From NCBI GenBank assembly GCA_040755295.1, contig JBFMBK010000012.1, forward strand, positions 1 through 64,000: DNA of 64,000 nt, in the 5' to 3' direction. The notes below the pieces were generated by a model. That model made no database searches. It was not told the origin of the DNA and saw nothing but the letters and a program-made list of their open reading frames with translations. Positions 25,740 to 35,233 of the stretch are shown piece by piece. How positions within the stretch are numbered: the stretch's first letter is position 1; each line of letters opens with the position of its first letter. The position numbers and the translations under genes are program-made. The DNA comes from Bacillota bacterium (GTDB lineage: Bacteria; Bacillota; Desulfotomaculia; Desulfotomaculales; Ammonificaceae).

Positions 25740-26120
25740 ATGAAACCTTTGGGTCGGCATATCTTAGCCGAAATTTACGGCTGTGATTTTAATATGCTGA
25801 ACGACATGAAGCTGGTTGAGAAAATCATGGTCGATGCCGCACTCGAGGCAGGAGCAGAAGTTCGGGAGTGTGTGTTTCATCAGTTTAGTCCCCAGGGGAT
25901 TAGTGGGGTCGTAGTGATTTCAGAATCGCACCTTGCGATTCATACATGGCCGGAACTCGGTTACGCGGCGGTGGACGTGTTCACCTGCGGCGAGAGGGTT
26001 GATCCGTGGCACGCGTGCGATTATCTTAAGCGTCATTTTTGCGCCACGGACATAGTGGCCACGGAGCAAGAGCGGGGGATTATCCCGCCGGAATATGACC
26101 AGTCAGCCCAAGCGATTTAG
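25740..26120 (+). CDS. speD: S-adenosylmethionine decarboxylase proenzyme
   Basis: 126 aa, class 1B (SpeH/TM0655-type). Ser63 in [14 protein letters not shown] is the self-cleavage site that becomes the pyruvoyl group; His and Cys partners are present ([15 protein letters not shown]). It makes decarboxylated AdoMet, the aminopropyl donor for spermidine or related polyamines. The start ATG 25740 follows GGGGGAG. No spermidine synthase gene is adjacent. Confidence 0.95.
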   Translation: MKPLGRHILAEIYGCDFNMLNDMKLVEKIMVDAALEAGAEVRECVFHQFSPQGISGVVVISESHLAIHTWPELGYAAVDVFTCGERVDPWHACDYLKRHFCATDIVATEQERGIIPPEYDQSAQAI

Positions 26121-26334
26121 GGGGGGTTTTTATTAGTACGGGTTTAGAAAAGAAAAGGATTTCGACTTAGGCCTTGCAAACAGAAAGGGAGTTTTGCAGG
26201 GTCTATTTGTTTTATCCGGTCTTTGCAAAAGGGGCCTGCGTTCGGCTTAACTCAGGAAACTTCTGAAAGATGCAGGAAAAACAGGCGCTCCATGCGAATA
26301 TATTGTTTTCATAAGGCGCAAGGGAGGAACCGGT

Positions 26335-27069
26335 TTGGACTGTTCGGAGTTGCTGCTGCCGATACGTGAAGAACTTGACGAAGTGCATAAGGCGGTGGCC
26401 GAAGCGGTTAAAAGAAGCGGGGGCATCGACTATAGCGTTTTGCAGAAGGACAATATCATTGAATATAATATTCGCCCGGCACTGGTATATGCAGCGGCGC
26501 ATTTATGCGGGCTGGATTCTGCAAGTGTGGTTCCTGTGGCAAAGGCGGTCCAGTTTATTTTTTTTGCAACCGTTGTTCATGACCGGGCGGTGAAGTTAGA
26601 AGATATAGCCTGCGACGACCTCAAGGCGTTGATACTCCTCGGTGATTATCTTTTCAGCGCTTCTTTCAGGGTTCTCGCCGAGGCCGGAATGCAGCAGTTG
26701 CTTGTACCGCTGTCTAAGGTTGTGTGCGCCGAGTGCGAGGCGGCGGTTGAGCCCGCAAAGAACGGGGAGATTGAACCAGGCGTCCTGAAAAAGGAATCGG
26801 CTCTTTTGTTCGGGGAATGCTGCCGGCTGCCAGGCATGCTGGCAGGGGTTGATTTTGTCGACCGGATTTACGCTTACGGGATCAGCCTGGGAATGGTATA
26901 CGGTTGCCTGAAGCGTAAGGTTTCCTCGTTTCAAGCCGCAGGTTACATTAAGGAAGCACGGGAAGCCTTGTTGAAATTACCCCTTGCTCCCGCGCGGCAG
27001 CAGCTAAAAGAAGCGTTGGACCTGGTTACCGTGAGCATTGCGGGTTTGGAGGCCGCCGCAACGAAGTAG
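26335..27069 (+). CDS. Degenerate polyprenyl-synthase-like protein upstream of menG
   Basis: 244 aa. It keeps the framework of trans-isoprenyl diphosphate synthases (IRPALVYAAAHLCG, then VVHDRAVKLED...LILLGDYLFSASFRVLAE). The first Asp-rich motif (DDxxD) reads HDRAVKLED, and the second (normally near YGxxLGxxFQxxDD) reads YGISLGMVYGCLKRK, so both metal-binding motifs are lost. Catalysis alone is unlikely. It lies directly before menG, as hepS does before menG in Bacillus, where HepS is the non-catalytic partner of heptaprenyl diphosphate synthase. A regulatory-subunit role is therefore inferred. TTG start with GGGAGGAA upstream. Confidence 0.7.
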   Translation: MDCSELLLPIREELDEVHKAVAEAVKRSGGIDYSVLQKDNIIEYNIRPALVYAAAHLCGLDSASVVPVAKAVQFIFFATVVHDRAVKLEDIACDDLKALILLGDYLFSASFRVLAEAGMQQLLVPLSKVVCAECEAAVEPAKNGEIEPGVLKKESALLFGECCRLPGMLAGVDFVDRIYAYGISLGMVYGCLKRKVSSFQAAGYIKEAREALLKLPLAPARQQLKEALDLVTVSIAGLEAAATK

Positions 27070-27079
27070 GAGGCGGTAG

Positions 27080-27165
27080 CCAGTAGAAGATAGTAGGTAG
27101 AAGATAGAAGCGAGATGCGGGAGAACGGGAAGCAAGAGGCAGGAATGGACAGTGGGAATAGGAGT
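27080..27165. repeat. Purine-rich degenerate heptamer array
   Basis: Begins right after the stop of the previous gene: units such as GTAGAAG, ATAGTAG, GTAGAAG, ATAGAAG, CGAGATG, CGGGAGA, ACGGGAA, GCAAGAG. No coding potential; same style as the arrays at 16156 and 37580. Confidence 0.6.
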
Positions 27166-27239
27166 CGATATTCGGGAATCAGGATCGCGGAACCCTTACT
27201 CGTAAAGTACGTCAGGCCCGCGCAACGCAAGGAGAAGTA

Positions 27240-27962
27240 ATGGATTATCCTCAGGAATACCGAAAGAAAGAAGTTTACGTTCATAAACTTTTCGCAAGCA
27301 TTGCCCACCGTTATGACCTTCTGAACACGTTATTAAGTCTGAACCGGGACAAGCACTGGAGGCGTTTTGCCGTGGCCCAGTGCGGTCTTGAGGATGGGGG
27401 TTACGGGCTTGATGTCTGTTGCGGGACGGGAATGCTTGCGCTGGAACAGGCTAAAGCGACGGGACTCCGGGGGAGGATCGTAGGTGTTGATTTCTGCGAA
27501 GAGATGCTGGCGAAAGGACGGAAAAACATCGCCGGAACGGCCTATAAAGATATAATCGAATTAATTCGGGGAAACGCTATGGATTTACCGTTTCCGGACG
27601 ACACCTTTGATTGTGCCACCATCGGCTTCGCCTTGAGAAACGTACCCAGCATCCGGCGTACGATCGAGGAGATGATGCGCGTTGTTCGTCCGGGAGGGCG
27701 CGTGGTGTCACTTGAATTTGCCAAACCGAGTTTCCCGGTTTTTAAACAGATCTATCATGTTTATTGTAATCGGCTGGTACCATTCATTGGGCGCCTCGGT
27801 GCGGGAATAGACGGCCCTTACAGCTATCTGCCGAACTCGATGAAGGCTTTTCCGCACCAGAAAGAGATAAGAAACCTTTTCGCGGCGGTGGGGCTTGCAG
27901 ACGCCCGGTGTCACGAGCTTACGGGCGGGATTGTTGCGGTGCACGTCGGTACGAAAAGGTAA
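27240..27962 (+). CDS. menG: Demethylmenaquinone methyltransferase
   Basis: 240 aa UbiE/MenG family. VHKLFASIAHRYDLLNTLLS is the N-terminal signature, LDVCCGTGMLALE is the SAM-binding loop (family usually D[VI][AG]CGTG), and GFALRNVPSIRRTIEEMMRV with PGGRVVSLEFAKP completes the pattern. It adds the last methyl group to demethylmenaquinone at the membrane. Start ATG has AAGGAGAAG upstream. Confidence 0.95.
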   Translation: MDYPQEYRKKEVYVHKLFASIAHRYDLLNTLLSLNRDKHWRRFAVAQCGLEDGGYGLDVCCGTGMLALEQAKATGLRGRIVGVDFCEEMLAKGRKNIAGTAYKDIIELIRGNAMDLPFPDDTFDCATIGFALRNVPSIRRTIEEMMRVVRPGGRVVSLEFAKPSFPVFKQIYHVYCNRLVPFIGRLGAGIDGPYSYLPNSMKAFPHQKEIRNLFAAVGLADARCHELTGGIVAVHVGTKR

Positions 27963-28000
27963 AGAGGGGTTATTCACAACAAAGGACACAGAGATTAATC

Positions 28001-28191
28001 AACCGCCAGGACGCCAAGGGAACCAAAATGCGGAACGCATAAAATCTGAAAAACACTATTATTATAACGTTTTGTGCCCTAAGGGCAGCGAAGGCATGTT
28101 TATAAGGATGAAAATATCGATTTGGAAACAGCGGTTTAACTGTTGTCATATGTTTTCCTTGCCCCATGGTGTTTTTGGCGTCTTGGCGGTT
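28001..28191. mobile_element. MITE-like element with 18-bp inverted ends
   Basis: AACCGCCAGGACGCCAAG (28001-28018) and TTTGGCGTCTTGGCGGTT (28174-28191) are inverted copies with two mismatches and enclose about 155 bp of non-coding DNA. The segment from 28123 (TGGAAACAGCGGTTTAACTG) matches the elements at 16351 and 19024. The element separates menG from ubiD; immediately left lies a CACAACAAAGGACACAGAG repeat fragment. Confidence 0.6.
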
Positions 28192-28217
28192 TAATTATTT
28201 CCCGAGGAGTGGTTGTT

Positions 28218-29657
28218 TTGGGCTACCGGGACCTCCGGGAGTTCATGAAAGCCCTGGAGCAGAAGGGTGAACTAAAACGGATTTCGACGGTGGTAGGCGC
28301 GGAGCTTGAAATCACCGAGATCGCCGACCGTGTTGTAAAGTCCGGCGGCCCGGCTCTTCTGTTTGAAAACGTGCGGGGGTATGATATCCCCGTTCTAATC
28401 AATATATTCGGTACCCTTGACCGGATGAGGCTGGCGCTTAACACCACGGACCTGGACCTGCTGGGGGAGGAAATAGGTCAGCTTCTCCAGCCGGAACTGC
28501 CTCAGAGTCTCCTTGGAAAGCTGAAAGCGCTGCCGCGGCTGGCACAGCTTTCTTCCTTCATCCCCAAAGTGGTTCGTTCCGGACCGTGTAAGGAAGTGAT
28601 AGTGAAGGACCCGGATCTTACACGCCTGCCGGTGTTAAAATGCTGGCCGGACGACGGGGGTCCGTTTATCACCCTGCCGCTGGTTTTTACTAAGGACCCG
28701 GAAACCGGCCAGAGGAATGCGGGGATGTACCGGATGCAGGTGTTTGACGCTAAAACGACCGGCATGCACTGGCACATTCATAAGGACGGTGCCGCGCACT
28801 ACAGGAAGGCCTGCGCCAAGGGCGACAAACTGCCGGTGGCCGTGGCCCTCGGCGGCGATCCGGCCACGATATACGCCGCCACAGCGCCGCTGCCGCAAGG
28901 GATTGACGAGTTGTTGTTCGCCGGATTCCTGCGTAAGGAACCGGTGGAAGTGGTACGCTGTGAGACGGTTGATCTTGAAGTCCCGGCTCACGCGGAAATA
29001 ATCCTCGAGGGCTACGTCGACTGCGGTGAAAAAAGGCTTGAGGGCCCGTTCGGCGACCATACGGGTTATTATTCGCTCGCCGACGATTATCCGGTTTTTC
29101 ATGTCGTCTGCATAACCCACCGTAAAAATCCTGTTTACCCGGCAACAATCGTCGGCAGGCCGGTGATGGAGGATGCCTTTATCGCCAAAGCCAGTGAGCG
29201 TCTTTTCTTTCCCCTGATCCGGCTGCAGTTGCCGGAGGTGGTCGATATAAATTTCCCGGTAGAAGGCGTGGTGCATAACTGCGTTGTGGTTTCGGTAAGG
29301 AAGTCTTATCCGGGACAAGCCCGAAAGGTCATTAACGCAGTCTGGGGAATGGGACAGCTCTCTTTCAGCAAGCTGGTGATCGTGGTGGATGAAGACGTCA
29401 ACGTTCAGGATATGAGCGAGGTCTGGTGGCGGGTTTTCAACAACATTGACCCGCGCCGGGACGTAATACTGACCGACGGGCCGCTTGATGTTCTTGACCA
29501 TTCCTCTCCGCGGTTCGCTTACGGATCGAAGATCGGAATCGACGCCACCAGGAAGTGGCCGGGTGAGGGGCACGAACGAGAGTGGCCGGAAGATATTGTG
29601 ATGGACCCGGAGATAAAAGCGCTGGTTGAAGAAAAATGGAAGGAATATGGCTTTTAA
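28218..29657 (+). CDS. ubiD: UbiD-family prenyl-FMN-dependent decarboxylase (MqnL candidate)
   Basis: About 479 aa. UbiD landmarks: GYRDLREFMKALEQKGELKRI at the N-terminus, ITLPLVFTKDPETGQRNAGMYRMQ, MHWHIHKDGAAHYRKA, EGPFGDHTGYYSLADDYPVFHV (catalytic Glu region) and a C-terminal YGSKIGIDATRKWPGEG. In the futalosine route, MqnL is the UbiD homologue that decarboxylates the prenylated naphthoate, which fits the neighbours mqnP-like, mqnE, mqnA and mqnC. TTG 28218 is the start (GAGGAG 8 bases upstream); the frame extends farther back only through the repeat element. The prenyl-FMN synthase UbiX/MqnM is not in the window. Confidence 0.9.
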   Translation: MGYRDLREFMKALEQKGELKRISTVVGAELEITEIADRVVKSGGPALLFENVRGYDIPVLINIFGTLDRMRLALNTTDLDLLGEEIGQLLQPELPQSLLGKLKALPRLAQLSSFIPKVVRSGPCKEVIVKDPDLTRLPVLKCWPDDGGPFITLPLVFTKDPETGQRNAGMYRMQVFDAKTTGMHWHIHKDGAAHYRKACAKGDKLPVAVALGGDPATIYAATAPLPQGIDELLFAGFLRKEPVEVVRCETVDLEVPAHAEIILEGYVDCGEKRLEGPFGDHTGYYSLADDYPVFHVVCITHRKNPVYPATIVGRPVMEDAFIAKASERLFFPLIRLQLPEVVDINFPVEGVVHNCVVVSVRKSYPGQARKVINAVWGMGQLSFSKLVIVVDEDVNVQDMSEVWWRVFNNIDPRRDVILTDGPLDVLDHSSPRFAYGSKIGIDATRKWPGEGHEREWPEDIVMDPEIKALVEEKWKEYGF

Positions 29658-29713
29658 CAAACATACCGGCGGTGATTAAACAGGGCGTCGGATACAAAGC
29701 AAGGTGAGCCTTG

Positions 29714-30574
29714 GTGAGATTCTTTGACAAGCTGAAGACGTTTCTGTCGATGATCAGGTTCGAGCACACGGTGTTCGCCCTCCCGTTCGCTTATATCGCC
29801 GCCCTGCTGACGCAGCAGCGGCTTCCTTCGGGACACGACATCCTGTGGGTCACACTGGCGATGGCGGGTGCGCGGACGGCCGCCATGTCGCTCAACCGGT
29901 TGATCGACCGTTCAATCGATGCCAGGAACCCCAGAACCACGGGCAGGGCGCTCCCGCAGGGGTTGATTTCCGTAAGGGAGGTATGGATATATGTCTTCCT
30001 GTCCTTCGCACTGCTCATGGTTTCGGCGTGGCAGCTCAGTCCCCTGGCGTTGAAGCTTTTCCTTCCGGCGGTAGTCATACTATGGACCTACTCCTACAGC
30101 AAACGGTTCACATGGGCGTGCCACTTCTACCTGGGACTTACGCTGGGACTTGCCCCGGTGGCGACCTGGGTGGCGATTACGGACAGGTTTGCGTTGGCGC
30201 CCGTGCTTCTCGGCTGCGGGGTGCTTTTATGGGTCGCGGGTTTCGATATAGTTTATGCCTGTATGGACTATGACTTTGACCGGGAAGAGAAGATTTTTTC
30301 TCTGCCCGCGCGGTTCGGGATCGGTCCTGCACTGTGGGTCGCACGGTTGTGCCATGTACTGGCGCCTGTTTTCTTTATAACGACGGGGGTGATTTTACGC
30401 CTGGGGCCGATGTATTTAGCGGGCGTGGCTTTTGCGGTGATCATTCTTTTTTATGAACACCGGTTGGTGCGCCCGGGAGACCTTTCCCGGGTGGGTGTAG
30501 CCTTTTTTAATATGAACGGCATTCTAAGCGTGGGGATGTTCATATTCACCATGCTCGATATATTACTGGGGTAA
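29714..30574 (+). CDS. ubiA: UbiA-family prenyltransferase (MqnP candidate)
   Basis: 286 aa with about eight membrane helices. Both Asp-rich motifs are present: NRLIDRSIDARNPRT and YACMDYDFDREEKI. It attaches the polyprenyl chain to the aromatic acid; in futalosine-pathway organisms this is MqnP, acting on 1,4-dihydroxy-6-naphthoate before UbiD-type decarboxylation. GTG 29714 has AAGGTGAG upstream; TTG 29711 is too close to it. The gene overlaps no neighbour but is spaced 15 bp before mqnE. Confidence 0.9.
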   Translation: MRFFDKLKTFLSMIRFEHTVFALPFAYIAALLTQQRLPSGHDILWVTLAMAGARTAAMSLNRLIDRSIDARNPRTTGRALPQGLISVREVWIYVFLSFALLMVSAWQLSPLALKLFLPAVVILWTYSYSKRFTWACHFYLGLTLGLAPVATWVAITDRFALAPVLLGCGVLLWVAGFDIVYACMDYDFDREEKIFSLPARFGIGPALWVARLCHVLAPVFFITTGVILRLGPMYLAGVAFAVIILFYEHRLVRPGDLSRVGVAFFNMNGILSVGMFIFTMLDILLG

Positions 30575-30589
30575 AACGGAGGATCCGGG

Positions 30590-31696
30590 TTGGGAAAGAT
30601 TCAGGGATTTAATACACCGTTTCTGCGAATAGCGGAAAAGGTGAACAACGGCGAAAGACTCGGCAGGGAAGACGGTATTGCGCTCTATAAATCCACTGAT
30701 CTGCTGAATACAGGATACCTGGCCGATGTCGTTCGTCGGCGGCGGCACGGTGACAGGGTGTGTTTTACGGTAAACCGTCACATCAACCACACCAACGTTT
30801 GTATCAACCGCTGCCTGTTCTGCGCTTTCGGCAAACTTCCAGGGCACAAGGACACCTACACCCTGACGCTGGAGGAGATCGAGGAAAAGGCAAGGACGGC
30901 CGGGCCGATGGGTGTCCGCGAGGTGCACATCGTCGGCGGGTTGAACCCGGAATTGACACTGCCGTATTTTGAGGAAATGCTCCGCCGCGTCTGCGCCGCT
31001 GTGCCGGGGGTGACGGTCAAGGCCCTTACGGCGGTAGAGGTGGACTATCTGGCCGGGCGCCACGAACTGCCGGTGGACGAGGTTTTGAACAGGTTAAAGG
31101 CTGCCGGATTGAACTGCCTTCCGGGCGGCGGGGCGGAGATATTCGCACCCCGCGTGCGGCGGCTGACCTGCCCGCGGAAGATCAGCGGCGAACGCTGGCT
31201 TGAGGTACACGCTACGGCTCACCGGCTCGGTATTAAAACGAATGCCACGATGCTCTACGGCCATGTAGAGACAGTCGAAGAAAGGGTTGAGCACCTCCTC
31301 AAATTGCGAGAACTGCAGGACGAAACGGGCGGTTTTATTACCTTTGTCCCGCTGGCTTTTCATCCGGCGAATACCGAAATGGAAAAGTGGGGATTAAAAC
31401 AGACCACCGGTTACGACGACCTTAAAACCCTTGCCGTAGCAAGGCTTATGCTCGATAACTTTGAACACATAAAGGCTTACTGGATCATGATCGGCCCAAA
31501 GCTTGCACAGATCTCACTTTCCATGGGGGCGGACGACATCGACGGAACGATTGTCGAGGAAAAAATCACGCACAGCGCCGGTGCGGATACCGCGCAGGAA
31601 TTTGCGCGTATGGAAATGGTTGAACTGATTAAAACGGCGGGTTATGCTCCGGTGGAACGCGATGCGCTTTACAATGTGGTCAGGGAGGGGTTCTGA
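30590..31696 (+). CDS. mqnE: Aminofutalosine synthase (radical SAM)
   Basis: 368 aa. Radical SAM cluster motif CINRCLFCAF near residue 70, after FTVNRHINHTNV. HIVGGLNPELTLPYFEEML and NCLPGGGAEIFAPRVR are typical of MqnE. It joins 3-(1-carboxyvinyloxy)benzoate and SAM to form aminofutalosine. The TTG start is fixed by GGAGG 7 bases upstream, and the end almost touches mqnA (2-base gap). Confidence 0.94.
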   Translation: MGKIQGFNTPFLRIAEKVNNGERLGREDGIALYKSTDLLNTGYLADVVRRRRHGDRVCFTVNRHINHTNVCINRCLFCAFGKLPGHKDTYTLTLEEIEEKARTAGPMGVREVHIVGGLNPELTLPYFEEMLRRVCAAVPGVTVKALTAVEVDYLAGRHELPVDEVLNRLKAAGLNCLPGGGAEIFAPRVRRLTCPRKISGERWLEVHATAHRLGIKTNATMLYGHVETVEERVEHLLKLRELQDETGGFITFVPLAFHPANTEMEKWGLKQTTGYDDLKTLAVARLMLDNFEHIKAYWIMIGPKLAQISLSMGADDIDGTIVEEKITHSAGADTAQEFARMEMVELIKTAGYAPVERDALYNVVREGF

Positions 31697-31698
31697 AT

Positions 31699-32559
31699 TT
31701 GAAACTCCGTTTAGGGCGGGTTGATTACCTTAATTGCCTTCCCGTTTATTATGCTTTTGCGAAAAAGCTGGTCTCCGCGGGTTGTCCCTTAAGGATCATT
31801 AAGGGTGTGCCCACGGCGCTGAACCAGATGTTTTTCGAGGGGAAACTCGATGTTACCCCTCTTTCATCGATTGAATACGCCAGACATTCCCGGGAATGTC
31901 TGATTCTCCCCAACATCTCAATAAGCGCTGACGGCCGTGTCGGCAGTATCCTGCTGTTCAGCCGTATCCCTGTTACCGAACTCGAGGGCTGCAGGATCGC
32001 GCTGACAAGCTCGTCCTCTACCTCGGCTGACCTGTTGCACATCTTGTTTGAGCACTATTATCATGTGAATGCCGCATTTTCGGTGCAGCAGCCGGACCTG
32101 GATACGATGCTGCGGGGAGCGGAAGCCGCCCTGCTGATCGGAGATGACGCCTTGATTGCGCACCATCGCGTATTGGACGAAGGGCTTCCCATAAGGGTCA
32201 CTGATCTGGGAGAGGTCTGGAAAGATTTTACCGGGGAGAAGATGGTCTATGCCTTGTGGGTAGTGAGAAAGGAATTCGCAGACCGGTTTCCCGGCGAAAC
32301 CAACGCACTGTCGGAAGCGATAACAGCGGCGAAGGTGGAGGGGATGGACCACCTTAGTGAGATCATCCGCAGCGCCCGCCGCCGGACGAGGCTGCCGGGG
32401 TCCGTGCTTGAAGAGTATTTTGATCTGATCCGGCATGATTTTGATACGGGCTATCAGCGGGCGCTCCTTCTTTACTATGATTACGCTTATAAGTCCGGGT
32501 TGATCGAGGACCGCGTTCAATCGCTGTCGATTTATCCGGAGAAGTTATACGGCGACTGA
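31699..32559 (+). CDS. mqnA: Chorismate dehydratase
   Basis: 286 aa, periplasmic-binding-protein-like fold of the MqnA/MqnD family. LRLGRVDYLNCLPVYYAF at the N-terminus, DVTPLSSIEYAR, LTSSSSTSADLLHILF and AALLIGDDAL are MqnA-type. It removes water from chorismate to give 3-(1-carboxyvinyloxy)benzoate, the first committed step. TTG start; its GGGAGGGG ribosome site lies inside the end of mqnE, so the two are coupled. Confidence 0.93.
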   Translation: MKLRLGRVDYLNCLPVYYAFAKKLVSAGCPLRIIKGVPTALNQMFFEGKLDVTPLSSIEYARHSRECLILPNISISADGRVGSILLFSRIPVTELEGCRIALTSSSSTSADLLHILFEHYYHVNAAFSVQQPDLDTMLRGAEAALLIGDDALIAHHRVLDEGLPIRVTDLGEVWKDFTGEKMVYALWVVRKEFADRFPGETNALSEAITAAKVEGMDHLSEIIRSARRRTRLPGSVLEEYFDLIRHDFDTGYQRALLLYYDYAYKSGLIEDRVQSLSIYPEKLYGD

Positions 32560-32626
32560 ACACGAGTGTTTAAGATATGTACGAGAACCCTGGAGATATC
32601 ATGAATCCTACGGGCGTAAGACGGGG

Positions 32627-33730
32627 GTGAGTCTCACGGAACCTGGCGGAGTTTTGCAGTCATGCCCGGGCGCAGATGCGATTCTGGACCGCGCGGCGGG
32701 AGGGGAGCGCCTTTCGGCGGCGGAAGCGGTCGAGATCTATAAAAAAGCGAGGCTTCTGGATGTCGGGCGGACCGCGGGTCTGATCCGGAACCGGCTGCAC
32801 CCGGAAGGTATCGTCTCCTTCGTGGTTGACCGCAATATTAATTATACTAATGTATGTCAGTCCGCATGCCTCTTCTGCGCATTCTACCGCAGCGAGGGGG
32901 ACGATGACGCTTACGTTCTGAGTAATAAGGAAATAATGGATAAGATCGAAGAATTAGTGGCCGCCGGCGGAACGCAGGTTTTGATTCAGGGAGGGCTTCA
33001 CCCCCGCCTCGGCCTGGGCTATTTCGAAACCCTCTTCCGGGAAATCAGGCGGCGGTTCGGTGTGCACATTCATTCACTCTCACCGCCGGAGGTGGTTCAC
33101 CTTGCCCGGCTCGAGGGGCTAACGGTGAGAGATGTTTTACGCCGGCTTAAAAAAGCCGGTCTTGATTCCCTGCCGGGCGGCGGGGCGGAGATCCTGGTAG
33201 ACAGGGTCAGGCGGGTGATCAGCCCGCGGAAGATAAACGCGCAGGAATGGCTGGACGTAATGATCGCGGCGTTTGAAATCGGTTTGTTCGGGACTGCGAC
33301 GATGATGTTCGGATCGGTTGACACGCCCGAGGAACGGGTGGAGCACATGCGGCGTATCCGTGAGGTTCAGGACAGGACCGGCGGATTCACCGCCTTTATC
33401 CCCTGGACGTACCAGCCGGGGAACAACGCGCTTGGAGGAAAACAGGCGCCGGTGGTGGATTATCTTCGCGTTCTCGCGGTTTCCCGCATTTTTCTCGATA
33501 ACATAGTGAACATTCAGGCCTCGTGGGTGACACAGGGCGCAAAAGTCGGCCAGGTAGCGCTTGCCTTCGGAGCGAATGATTTCGGCGGGACGATGCTGGA
33601 AGAAAACGTGGTCCGGGCTGCGGGAGCCAGCCACCGCGTCCTGCGGGACGACATCCTCAGGGCGATCCGCGATGCCGGCTATACGCCGGTACAGCGCACA
33701 ACCGACTATAAAATCATAGAAACGTTTTAA
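32627..33730 (+). CDS. mqnC: Dehypoxanthine futalosine cyclase (radical SAM)
   Basis: 367 aa. Cluster motif CQSACLFCAFYRSEGD after FVVDRNINYTNV; IQGGLHPRLGLGYFE, SLPGGGAEILVDRVR and GSVDTPEERVEHMRRIR are MqnC hallmarks. It converts dehypoxanthine futalosine to the cyclic naphthoate precursor. It is paralogous to mqnE 900 bp upstream. GTG start with a weak ribosome site; a short out-of-frame ATG mini-ORF (32601-32630) precedes it. MqnB and MqnD genes are not in the window. Confidence 0.94.
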   Translation: MSLTEPGGVLQSCPGADAILDRAAGGERLSAAEAVEIYKKARLLDVGRTAGLIRNRLHPEGIVSFVVDRNINYTNVCQSACLFCAFYRSEGDDDAYVLSNKEIMDKIEELVAAGGTQVLIQGGLHPRLGLGYFETLFREIRRRFGVHIHSLSPPEVVHLARLEGLTVRDVLRRLKKAGLDSLPGGGAEILVDRVRRVISPRKINAQEWLDVMIAAFEIGLFGTATMMFGSVDTPEERVEHMRRIREVQDRTGGFTAFIPWTYQPGNNALGGKQAPVVDYLRVLAVSRIFLDNIVNIQASWVTQGAKVGQVALAFGANDFGGTMLEENVVRAAGASHRVLRDDILRAIRDAGYTPVQRTTDYKIIETF

Positions 33731-33803
33731 TAAGAGCGGGAATCGCAAGAGGAATCCCGGATACGTAGACGGTTAACGATAAATAACCGATGGAGGTGAA
33801 AAA

Positions 33804-35195
33804 ATGCCGCCCGATGATAAAAGCGGGACATTACGAAAACTTCCTGCGGTAGACGAGGTGATACGCTGGCCGGAGGTATTCCTGCTCCTGGAAGAACATC
33901 CCCGGGGCGTGGTCGTGGAAGCGGTCCGCGCGGTTATAAACCGTTTGCGCGAGGAGATCCTGAGTGATGAACCGGTAGAGACGGGGCGGGAGGTCATAGC
34001 CCGGCTGGTGGCGACGGCGGTGCGCCCAAACCTGAGACGTGTTATAAACGCCACCGGAGTAATCCTTCATACCAATCTCGGGCGGGCGGTGCTTTGCAAG
34101 AGGGCGCAAGAGGCTGTCGCGCAGGCCGCGTCCGGCTCTTCCAACCTTGAGTTTAATCTTGTTTCAGGAAAACGCGGGCAGCGGTACTTCCTGGTTGAAG
34201 AACTGTTGTGCCGCCTGACGGGGGCCGAGGCGGCGCTGGTCGTGAACAATAACGCCGCAGCGGTCCTTCTGGCGCTGAATACACTGGCCAAAGGGCGCGA
34301 GGTGATTGTATCCCGCGGGCAACTGGTGGAAATCGGCGGCTCTTTCCGGGTACCGGACGTGATGCACCAAAGCGGTGCCGTCCTGGTTGAGGTCGGGTGT
34401 ACCAACAAAACTCATCGCCGGGATTACCGTGAGGCGATAAACGAGAAAACGGCCGCGCTGTTGAACGTTCATATGTCGAACTACCGGATAATCGGTTTTT
34501 CGCAAGAGGTACCGGTGGCGGAACTGGTCGCCGTAGGGCGCGAGCGCAACCTTCCTGTGATGTGCGATTTGGGCAGCGGCGTGCTGGTCGATTTGAGCCG
34601 CTGCGGGATTCCGTATGAGCCGATGGTCCAGGAGGTTGTGAGAGCGGGGGTGGACGTGGTCACCTTCAGTGGAGATAAGCTTCTCGGAGGCCCGCAGGCG
34701 GGAATCATCGTAGGAAGGCGGGAATACGTAGAGCTGATGAAGAAAAACCCGCTTACCAGGGCGGTTCGTGCAGACAAGCTAAGCCTTGCGGCGCTGGAGG
34801 CCACTCTGCGGGAATATCTTGACCCAGATGACGCATTGCGGGAAATACCGACCTTGCAGATGCTTTTAAGGCCCGTTGAAGAGCTGAAGGCGGCTGCGGA
34901 TGAACTGGCTGCAGGTGTTTGTGAAGCTTTCGGGCGGAAGGCCAGCGTCTGGGTGGAGGAGGGGGTTTCCCAGGTCGGCGGCGGCGCGATGCCGACCGCC
35001 ACGCCGATCACGGCACTGGTTTGCGTCGAGTTTTCCGGCCTGAGCGTCAATGAGCTGCAGCGGCGGCTAAGGCTGGCCGACCCGCCGGTCATTGCCAGGG
35101 CGGAAAAGGGTGCCCTGGTGTTCGACGTCCGAACCGTTTGTCCTCCGGAAATACCCGAAGTTGTAAAAGTTTTGCAAAGCGCGGTGCGAGGGTAG
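33804..35195 (+). CDS. selA: L-seryl-tRNA(Sec) selenium transferase
   Basis: 463 aa, full length. N-terminal [16 protein letters not shown], then [16 protein letters not shown] and [17 protein letters not shown]. The PLP lysine is in [19 protein letters not shown] near residue 290. It converts Ser-tRNA(Sec) to Sec-tRNA(Sec) with selenophosphate. ATG with GGAGGTG upstream. selB follows after 38 bp. The tRNA-Sec gene was not found nearby. Confidence 0.96.
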   Translation: MPPDDKSGTLRKLPAVDEVIRWPEVFLLLEEHPRGVVVEAVRAVINRLREEILSDEPVETGREVIARLVATAVRPNLRRVINATGVILHTNLGRAVLCKRAQEAVAQAASGSSNLEFNLVSGKRGQRYFLVEELLCRLTGAEAALVVNNNAAAVLLALNTLAKGREVIVSRGQLVEIGGSFRVPDVMHQSGAVLVEVGCTNKTHRRDYREAINEKTAALLNVHMSNYRIIGFSQEVPVAELVAVGRERNLPVMCDLGSGVLVDLSRCGIPYEPMVQEVVRAGVDVVTFSGDKLLGGPQAGIIVGRREYVELMKKNPLTRAVRADKLSLAALEATLREYLDPDDALREIPTLQMLLRPVEELKAAADELAAGVCEAFGRKASVWVEEGVSQVGGGAMPTATPITALVCVEFSGLSVNELQRRLRLADPPVIARAEKGALVFDVRTVCPPEIPEVVKVLQSAVRG

Positions 35196-35233
35196 TTGTG
35201 CGGGGCTTGCTGAAATATGTACGAGGTGGTTAG

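Noticed and set aside
28635-29660. 341-codon minus-strand frame opposite ubiD
   Set aside because: Shadow of the UbiD gene; composition is His/Arg-rich and shows no domain.
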